From Acidobacteriota bacterium (GTDB lineage: Bacteria; Acidobacteriota; Blastocatellia; RBC074), in NCBI GenBank assembly GCA_016789605.1, contig JAEUQO010000394.1, forward strand, positions 1-37,194: DNA of 37,194 bases, written 5' to 3'. The position numbers and the translations under genes were made by a program. The notes under the pieces are model-generated. The model saw only the letters and a list, made by a program, of their open reading frames with translations, did not search any database and was not told where the DNA came from. Below, in pieces: positions 28,196 to 35,253 of this stretch; position 1 is the stretch's first letter, and each line of letters starts with the position of its first letter.

Positions 28196-28229
28196 TTCAT
28201 TTGTGGGATGCGCGTATCCCGCAAATGAA
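28196..28229. repeat. Inverted repeat, possible operator or hairpin
   Basis: Two 14-nt arms, TTCATTTGTGGGAT and ATCCCGCAAATGAA, enclose GCGCGT. The arms match at every position but one, which is a G-U pair as RNA. There is no adjoining T tract, so a terminator is less likely than a protein-binding site. It lies 39 nt upstream of the -35 element of the rightward promoter. Confidence 0.6.
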
Positions 28230-28267
28230 CGCGCGGGATTTTCTACGGCCTTCGCACGGGCGTTTTC

Positions 28268-28296
28268 TTGACAGTATCGGAAGGCGGTTTCATACT
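28268..28296 (+). promoter_or_regulatory. Sigma-70-type promoter of the molybdenum hydroxylase operon
   Basis: TTGACA at 28268-28273, a 17-bp spacer, and CATACT at 28291-28296. The start codon is 53 nt downstream, which leaves room for a leader of about 45 nt. Confidence 0.6.
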
Positions 28297-28349
28297 CCCG
28301 CCAGCTATCCGTAGTTAAACAATCAATCCTGCCAAACGGGAGAAAGCCG

Positions 28350-28853
28350 ATGATCAAATTCCAGGTGAATGGGGTCAGCCGCCAATTTGACGGTGACCCA
28401 GAGATGCCGCTGCTGTGGTATCTGCGTGATGAAATCGAATTGACAGGCACGAAATATGGTTGCGGCGAAGGGCTGTGCGGCGCGTGTACCGTGCACGTCA
28501 ACGGCGCGGCGGTGCGCAGTTGCCAAACGCCGATGAGCAGTCTGGCTGGCAAAGCCGTGACCACCATCGAAGGGCTGAGCGCCACCGGCAACCATCCGGT
28601 GCAACAAGCCTGGCGGCAAGTCAACGCGCCGCAATGCGGATATTGCCAGACCGGGCAGATCATGCAGGCCGTCGCCTTGCTCAAACAAAAACCCAAACCG
28701 ACGGATGCCGACATTGACGCAGCCATGCGCGGCAACATCTGCCGTTGTGGCACGTATCAGCGCATCCGCGAAGCCATCAAACTGGCCGCGACCAAACCTG
28801 CCGCCAAAGCCCCGGCTGCCAAACCCGCCAAAACGACAGGAGGAGCAGAATGA
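28350..28853 (+). CDS. 2Fe-2S subunit of a xanthine-dehydrogenase-family oxidoreductase (isoquinoline 1-oxidoreductase alpha-like)
   Basis: This is the electron-transfer subunit of a molybdenum hydroxylase, 167 residues. The plant-ferredoxin-type cluster is held by C38, C43, C46 and C58 (GCGEGLCGACTVHVNG). The second cluster is held by C96, C99, C131 and C133 (QCGYCQTGQ, NICRCGTY). A Lys/Ala/Pro-rich tail of about 20 residues follows the helical domain and is unusual for the family. GGGAGA precedes the ATG. The stop overlaps the next start by ATGA. There is no signal peptide; it would be exported by hitch-hiking on the Tat-borne large subunit. Confidence 0.93.
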   Translation: MIKFQVNGVSRQFDGDPEMPLLWYLRDEIELTGTKYGCGEGLCGACTVHVNGAAVRSCQTPMSSLAGKAVTTIEGLSATGNHPVQQAWRQVNAPQCGYCQTGQIMQAVALLKQKPKPTDADIDAAMRGNICRCGTYQRIREAIKLAATKPAAKAPAAKPAKTTGGAE

Positions 28854-31084
28854 ACCGCGTTGAATTGGTCACTCGCCGCTCGTTTTTGGGCGGCATGTTC
28901 TCTGCCGGTGCGTTGGTGCTGGGCGCGCGGTTGTTACCGGAAGACGCCCTTGCCGCCGCCGCCGCCAGCAAAGCCGAAAAAGCCGTCTGGAATCCCAGCG
29001 TATATCTCGGACTGGAACCCGATGGTTCAGTCATCATCGTGTCGCATCGTTCGGAAATGGGTACCGGCATTCGCAGCGTGTTGCCGATGGTGCTGGCCGA
29101 CGAACTCGACGCCGACTGGAAACGCGTCAAGGTCGAACAGGCCCTGGGCGATGCGAAATACGGTTCGCAAAACACCGACGGTTCGTGTTCGATCCGCGAC
29201 TTTTACGATGCCATGTTGCAAGCGGGCGCGACTGCTCGTTTGATGCTGGAACGCGCGGCGGCTGAAAAATGGGGCGTTCCTGCCAGCGAATGCAAAGCCA
29301 AAAATCATCAGGTTGTGCATACCAGCGGCAAAAAACTTGGCTACGGCGAACTGGCCGCGCTGGCCGCCAAACAGGCCGTGCCGAAAAAAGAAGAGCTGAA
29401 ATTCAAAGCGCCCGCCGAATACCGTTACATCGGCAAAGAGTTGCCGACGATTGACGTCGCCGACATCTGTGCGGGCAAAGGCACCTTTGGCATTGATGCC
29501 AAAATGCCGGGCATGGTCTATGCCTCGATTGAACGTTCGCCGGTCTATGGCGGCAAGCTGAAAAGCTTTGACGACAAGGAAGCGCGCGCCGTCAAAGGCG
29601 TGTTGCAAACCGTCGTGTTACCGCCGCTCACACCGCCGTACCAGTTCAAACCGCTGGGCGGTGTGGCCGTCATCGCAAACAGCACCTGGGCCGCGGTCAA
29701 GGGCCGCGAAAAACTGAAAGTCGAATGGGACGGCGGCGAAAACGCCGGATACGATTCGGCCAATTACAAACAGGCGCTGCTTGAAACCGTTCGCCAGCCG
29801 CAAAAAGCGGCGCGCAACATCGGCAACGTGGACGCCGAATTTGCCAAAGGCGGCAAAATCCACGAAGCCGAATATTACGTGCCGCACCTGTCACACGCGC
29901 CCATGGAGCCGCCTGCGGCAGTCGCCGATTTCAAAGACGGCAAGGTTGTCATTCACACCGCGACGCAAAACCCGCAAGCCGTGCAGGAAACCGTGGCAGG
30001 AGCGCTCGGCATTGATAAGAAAGACGTCGAATGCCACGTGACCTTGTTGGGCGGCGGGTTCGGACGCAAATCCAAACCGGATTACGTGGCCGAAGCGGCG
30101 CTGTTGTCGAAACAAGTCGGCAAACCGGTCAAAGTCACCTGGACGCGCGAAGACGACATTCGCTTTGACTATTACCACGCCGTGGCCGCGATGTATCTGA
30201 AAGCGCGCGTGGATGACAAAGGCAGACCGACGGCCTGGTTGCAACGCAGCGCGTTCCCGTCCATCGGCGCGATGTTCAATCCCGCCACCAACACCGGTCA
30301 GGGGTTCGAACTCGGCATGGGCTGGAGCAACCTGCCCTTCGACATTCCCAACCACCGCGCCGAAAACGGCCCGGCCAAAGCGCACGTGCGCATCGGCTGG
30401 CTGCGTTCGGTGGCCAACATCTATCACGCGTTCGGCGTGCATTCGTTCGCCGACGAACTGGCCGCGCTGGCCAACCGCGACCGCGTCGAATATTTGCTCG
30501 ACCTGTTGGGACAACCGCGCAAAGTTGATCTGGGACAACGCGGTCCGATGGCGGAAAAATTCCCGCTCGACATCGGACGGTTGCGGCGCGTGGTCGAACT
30601 GGCGGCGGAAAAATCCGGCTGGGCGAACAAGAAACCGAGCAAAGGCCGTGCGCTCGGCATTGCCGCGCACTGGAGCTTTTTAAGCTACATCGCGGCGGTG
30701 GTCGAAGTCGAAGTGGATGACAAAGGCAAGTTGCGCATTCCGCGCGTAGACATCGCGGCAGACGTGGGCAAGGTGATCAGTCCCGACCGCGTTCGGTCAC
30801 AGTTTGAAGGCGCGTCCGCTTTCGGCGCAGGCATTGCGCTGCTCAGCGAAATCACCGCCAAAAACGGTGCGATTGCGCAATCGAACTTCCACGATTATCA
30901 GGTGCCGCGCATTCAGGAATCGCCGCTCGCGACGCACGTGCATCTGGTCAACAGCAACGATCCGCCTGCGGGCGTGGGCGAACCGGGCGTGCCGCCGATG
31001 TTGCCGGCCATCTGCAACGCGGTGTATGCCGCCACCGGCAAACGCATCCGCGATTTGCCGCTGCGCAAACACAAACTCGTCTAA
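28850..31084 (+). CDS. Molybdopterin-binding subunit, xanthine dehydrogenase family (isoquinoline 1-oxidoreductase beta-like), Tat-exported
   Basis: Catalytic subunit of 744 residues. A twin-arginine signal (TRRSFLGGMFSAGALVLGA) at 8-26 directs folded export. Cofactor motifs visible are GGGFGRK in the middle and GVGEPGVPPMLPAI near the C-terminus; the glutamate in GEPG is the family's catalytic base. Enzymes of this two-subunit type hydroxylate N-heteroaromatics or oxidise aldehydes and pass electrons to a cytochrome c rather than FAD; no FAD subunit gene is present. The ATG at 28850 has AGGAGG with 6-nt spacing and overlaps the upstream stop, so the longer open frame is not used. Substrate not predictable. 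Confidence 0.92.
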   Translation: MNRVELVTRRSFLGGMFSAGALVLGARLLPEDALAAAAASKAEKAVWNPSVYLGLEPDGSVIIVSHRSEMGTGIRSVLPMVLADELDADWKRVKVEQALGDAKYGSQNTDGSCSIRDFYDAMLQAGATARLMLERAAAEKWGVPASECKAKNHQVVHTSGKKLGYGELAALAAKQAVPKKEELKFKAPAEYRYIGKELPTIDVADICAGKGTFGIDAKMPGMVYASIERSPVYGGKLKSFDDKEARAVKGVLQTVVLPPLTPPYQFKPLGGVAVIANSTWAAVKGREKLKVEWDGGENAGYDSANYKQALLETVRQPQKAARNIGNVDAEFAKGGKIHEAEYYVPHLSHAPMEPPAAVADFKDGKVVIHTATQNPQAVQETVAGALGIDKKDVECHVTLLGGGFGRKSKPDYVAEAALLSKQVGKPVKVTWTREDDIRFDYYHAVAAMYLKARVDDKGRPTAWLQRSAFPSIGAMFNPATNTGQGFELGMGWSNLPFDIPNHRAENGPAKAHVRIGWLRSVANIYHAFGVHSFADELAALANRDRVEYLLDLLGQPRKVDLGQRGPMAEKFPLDIGRLRRVVELAAEKSGWANKKPSKGRALGIAAHWSFLSYIAAVVEVEVDDKGKLRIPRVDIAADVGKVISPDRVRSQFEGASAFGAGIALLSEITAKNGAIAQSNFHDYQVPRIQESPLATHVHLVNSNDPPAGVGEPGVPPMLPAICNAVYAATGKRIRDLPLRKHKLV

Positions 31085-31112
31085 CGGCGCGGCAACGTCG
31101 CCAACCAACCTG

Positions 31113-31141
31113 GGGGCCGTAACATCGGCCCCTATTTTTTT
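31113..31141 (+). terminator. Rho-independent terminator of the molybdenum hydroxylase operon
   Basis: A 7-bp GC stem (GGGGCCG with CGGCCCC) and 6-nt loop TAACAT are followed by TATTTTTTT. It starts about 30 nt after the TAA at 31084. Confidence 0.88.
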
Positions 31142-31149
31142 GCCCGCGA

Positions 31150-32567
<1,418 letters not shown>

Positions 32568-32571
<4 letters not shown>

Positions 32572-32999
32572 AAAGGTGAACTTTCAGGCAGAAGCTGCGC
32601 TTCCAGTCGTTGCAACGCACGCCACACGCGGCGCTCGACGGTGCGCGCTTCGATTTCAAAAGAGATGTCCAGATAGGCTTGCAACCGCGATTTGCCGCGC
32701 CACAGGTTGCGCGCAAAGCCCGCCAGATATTGCACGCGAAAGCGCCACGTGCCCAGCCGCCGATATTGTTCGCAATGGGCGATTTCGTGCGCCAACAGCG
32801 CCAGCCCTTCGTGCGTGTCCAGCCGGTATGCGCCCGGCGCAAAGTAAATCTTGTGGCGGTCGGTATACCCCAACGGATCGCCCATCACGTACCAGGGAAT
32901 GCCTTCATAAACGCGCACGCTGCCCAAATCAAAGCCAGGAAAAAACGGCGACAACAAACCGACGATTTCTTCCGGCAATGTTTCGGGCGCGGATGTCAT
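32568..32999 (-). CDS. Small DUF4157-like HExxH metalloprotein
   Basis: 143 residues with the zincin motif HEIAH at 71-75, in LALLAHEIAHCEQYRRLG. Upstream features, FDLGSVRVYEG, a strand GYTDRHKIYFAPGAY, then the helix with HExxH, follow the order of DUF4157 domains. Those are usually found in larger toxin-like or phage-derived proteins. No signal peptide. The third zinc ligand is not obvious; an E in the C-terminal helix (SFEIEARTVERR) is a candidate. Start and stop each overlap a neighbour by ATGA, so its expression is tied to the Fic-like and decarboxylase genes. Activity unproven. Confidence 0.75.
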
Positions 33000-33664
33000 G
33001 CCGATTTCCCCAACTGCATTGCGCGCGTCAATGATTCGGCCAGCAATTCGACCAGCGGTTGCGTCAGCATGCGAAAGGCGGCTTCGAGCGCCTGGGCAAA
33101 CCGCGCGCGCGTGGTGTCGTCGCCAAACAAAATCAGCGGCGGCAATCCGGCGCGTTCGGTGTAAAAGCTGGCGGCCAAGAGCGCCGTCGCGGCGGTGTGC
33201 GTGGGAAACGGATGCAAATCCAGCAGCCGCAAATACACGACCGCAGCCTGTTCGACCGCGTGCAATTCGCGAAAGCTGTCGGTGTCAAACCAGTCAAACG
33301 CATTGTCGAGCATACGCGGCAACAGAATAGCCGGCGTGGGATCGTGCAACGCATTCATCGGCAACGGTTCGGTTTTGCGCAGCACGTCATCCGCCGCCGC
33401 CGCGCCGTTCAATAACCGGTGCAAGCTCAGCAATCGTGCCAGCGAAAACGCCGCTTCGGGTTCAGCCGCCCAGGCCGAAAGCTGTTCGGCAGCGGCACGA
33501 AACCGATTCGGATCGAGGTCCGGCCCGGCGTTGGCCCATTGCGCGGCGCGTATTTCTTCGTTCAGGCCCGGCCAGTGCGCTTGGGCTTGCGCCAGCGCAG
33601 CCGTCCACGAACCTGACGATTTCAGGTTGTCATTGAAAATCGGTAATTCCATAACGTGTTGCAT
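32996..33664 (-). CDS. Degenerate Fic-domain protein
   Basis: 222 residues with the helical layout of a Fic domain: LLSLHRLLNG at 78-87, PRMLDNAFDWFD at 116-127, then HAVEQAAVVYLRLLDLHPF leading into the motif position. The expected HPFxxGNGRxxR reads HPFPTHTAATAL at 151-162. The histidine, Pro and Phe are kept but the phosphate-binding GNGR and the final Arg are lost, so AMP transfer is unlikely in the usual form. Downstream RAGLPPLILFGDD fits the family. The start is at 33664 or 33652, without clear ribosome site. The stop overlaps the zincin gene by ATGA, and it follows the PL22-like gene after 35 nt. Confidence 0.7.
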   Translation of the reverse strand: MQHVMELPIFNDNLKSSGSWTAALAQAQAHWPGLNEEIRAAQWANAGPDLDPNRFRAAAEQLSAWAAEPEAAFSLARLLSLHRLLNGAAAADDVLRKTEPLPMNALHDPTPAILLPRMLDNAFDWFDTDSFRELHAVEQAAVVYLRLLDLHPFPTHTAATALLAASFYTERAGLPPLILFGDDTTRARFAQALEAAFRMLTQPLVELLAESLTRAMQLGKSA

Positions 33665-33699
33665 AGTCGGGAAAGTGCGCGCGCATCATACCCCAGCCG

Positions 33700-34827
33700 T
33701 CAGCGCGTCCAAAATTGCGGCGGCAGTTCGCGCAGGTCAATCACCGCCACGGATTCGTGCGCGCGCCCGGTGTGAAATTGCACGTACCGCCCTTGCCGGT
33801 CAAATGACGCATGCGGATGCGTTTTGAGTTTGTCGCGGATGCCCGTCGCCAGCAACCGCATGTTGCCGGTCGCCGTTTCCAGCAACCACAACCGGCCTTG
33901 AAAATCGTCCAGCAAGAGGAATTTGCCGTCGTGGCGCGCGGCAGCGTGCCAGAAATGACCTTCGCGCACCATACGCGCTTTGCCGTCGGGGCTGACCAGC
34001 ATCACGCCCTGTTTGTCGTTGATCATCACCATCTCGCCGGTGTCGGGCACCCAGCTTTCGTGCGTGATCCATTCTTTCAGCGGCGTGAACCACTCTTTTT
34101 GCTCCGCGCGAAAGTAAAACGGACGGTTGCCCGTGCCATCCGCATTGACCAGCCAGGTGCGTTGCGGCGCGTAACCGCCCGTTTCCCAGACATAAAAAAT
34201 CAGCGGCAGCGACGGATGATGTTGCACGTGTCCGATGCGGAATCCTTGCGTAATGACCGTGCGATACGCGCCGGAATCCACCGCCAACAATCCGATTTCC
34301 CAGTTGTCCTGATCGCGCTGTTTGCTCAGCGTCAGGGTTTTGCCGTCGCCGCTCAGCGTCGGCTGTCCGCCGATGCCGACAAACGGTTGCGGAATCGTGC
34401 CGACCGTGCGTTCGCTGAAATCCAGAATGTCGAGCGCCATCACGTCGGCTCCGCGCAAGTAATACAACCGCCGCGCGTTGGTGTGATCCAGACAGGCCGA
34501 ACGCGCGCTGACCTTTGCGCCCTGCGTCAATTGCACGATGCGCCCGGTGGCGATTTCGGCGCGGTAAATTTGCGACGAACCGCTGCGATCCGACACGAAG
34601 ATCAAAAAGCGGTTGTCCGCCGTGAAATTCGACATGTGGTAATAGAGGTTGTCTGCCGCGCTGCCGCTGGCGGTCAGTTCCCACACGCGCACCTGCGTCA
34701 CCGGATCGAGATACGATTGCCGTTCGATGCCCCAGTCTTTGCCCGCCTGCCCTTGCGGCCAACCTGGCACAACTGACACCACAGCCCACACCAACGCCCA
34801 CACAGACGAATACCAATGAAGATTCAT
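33700..34827 (-). CDS. Oligogalacturonate-lyase-like (PL22-type) beta-propeller protein
   Basis: 375 residues with an N-terminal hydrophobic signal (WALVWAVVSVV). The body forms WD/TolB-like blades (FTADNRFLIFVSDRSGSSQIY, VSPDGKARMV) and matches the order of oligogalacturonate lyase: YYHMSNFT, GHVQHHPSLPLIFYVWETG, RTWLVNADGTGNRPF, WITHESWVPDTG and THPHASFDRQGRYVQF. H200, H256, H337 and H339 occupy the positions expected for catalytic and manganese ligands. No other pectin-degradation gene is near, so activity on oligogalacturonate is uncertain; related proteins of unknown role are common. The ATG at 34827 begins the signal; an open extension reaches 34875. Confidence 0.7.
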   Translation of the reverse strand: MNLHWYSSVWALVWAVVSVVPGWPQGQAGKDWGIERQSYLDPVTQVRVWELTASGSAADNLYYHMSNFTADNRFLIFVSDRSGSSQIYRAEIATGRIVQLTQGAKVSARSACLDHTNARRLYYLRGADVMALDILDFSERTVGTIPQPFVGIGGQPTLSGDGKTLTLSKQRDQDNWEIGLLAVDSGAYRTVITQGFRIGHVQHHPSLPLIFYVWETGGYAPQRTWLVNADGTGNRPFYFRAEQKEWFTPLKEWITHESWVPDTGEMVMINDKQGVMLVSPDGKARMVREGHFWHAAARHDGKFLLLDDFQGRLWLLETATGNMRLLATGIRDKLKTHPHASFDRQGRYVQFHTGRAHESVAVIDLRELPPQFWTR

Positions 34828-34862
34828 GTCACCAGGTTCCCCACTCGTTTGAAGAATATTTC

Positions 34863-34930
34863 GCCACAGAGACACCGCAAGAAAGAATCAACTCTTCTTG
34901 TCTTGCTCTGTGCCTCCGTGTCTCTGTGGC
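34863..34930. repeat. Interspersed-type 'CTCTGTG' palindromic repeat
   Basis: Perfect 13-nt arms, GCCACAGAGACAC at 34863-34875 and GTGTCTCTGTGGC at 34918-34930, enclose 42 nt that include further CTCTGTG-like and AAGAAA/TTCTT elements. Similar CTCTGTG-rich palindromes occur between genes in many phyla. Confidence 0.7.
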
Positions 34931-35044
34931 CAGCAATTTCGCAAGTTTGCGCTTTGAGGAATTAACACAAAGCCGCAAGCGAGCAAAGCAACCGCGCGGC
35001 AACCACCCCACCGGCGGCATGTTCTCGTGCGTGCCGCGCTTGTC

Positions 35045-35072
35045 TTGCGTGCGGCAACGCATTGGCTACAAT
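35045..35072 (+). promoter_or_regulatory. Putative promoter of the STAND locus
   Basis: TTGCGT at 35045-35050, a 16-bp spacer and TACAAT at 35067-35072. It lies about 95 nt upstream of the TIR/SEFIR stub start. Confidence 0.4.
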
Positions 35073-35166
35073 GCCGCGCGTGAAGCTTCGCAGCGTTGAC
35101 GCGCGGCGGCGTCACACCCGTTCCCGGCTTTCACCTCTGCCCCTGACAACCAAAGGATTCGCACGG

Positions 35167-35253
35167 ATGAGCGCAATCAAAGTGTTTATCAGCTACAGCC
35201 AAAAACCTGCCCCGCCTCGGACAACGTATCGGAGCGAGGAGGACGCGCGATGA
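35167..35253 (+). CDS. TIR/SEFIR-domain stub (28 residues), remnant or leader peptide
   Basis: The ATG at 35167 has AAAGGA 9 nt upstream and opens MSAIKVFISYSQ. KVFISYS is the classic first strand of a TIR or SEFIR domain. The frame then departs into a short Pro/Arg/Glu-rich tail and stops after 28 codons, with no trace of the following alpha-helix of the domain. Its TGA overlaps the ATG of the nuclease-STAND gene, and its last codons contain that gene's GAGGAGG ribosome site. It could be what is left of a SEFIR effector after recombination, or a coupling leader. Not expected to have TIR activity. Confidence 0.55.
   Translation: MSAIKVFISYSQKPAPPRTTYRSEEDAR

Larger units (their letters stand above)
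28010..28349. other. Divergent control region between permease and molybdenum hydroxylase genes
   Basis: 340 nt without a gene. It holds the inverted repeat at 28196-28229 and the promoter at 28268-28296. The leftward part should contain the permease promoter, which I could not place. Confidence 0.55.
34828..35166. other. Intergenic region with palindromic repeat
   Basis: About 340 nt between the PL22-like gene and the TIR/SEFIR stub, containing the inverted repeat at 34863-34930 and the putative promoter at 35045-35072. A 77-residue minus-strand frame (34829-35062) contains ATETRRHRA, a translation typical of this kind of 'CTCTGTG' repeat, and is taken as non-coding. Confidence 0.55.

Noticed and set aside
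34829..35062. 77-residue minus-strand frame containing ATETRRHRA
   Set aside because: That peptide is the usual translation of the intergenic CTCTGTG repeat and is a known kind of false gene call.
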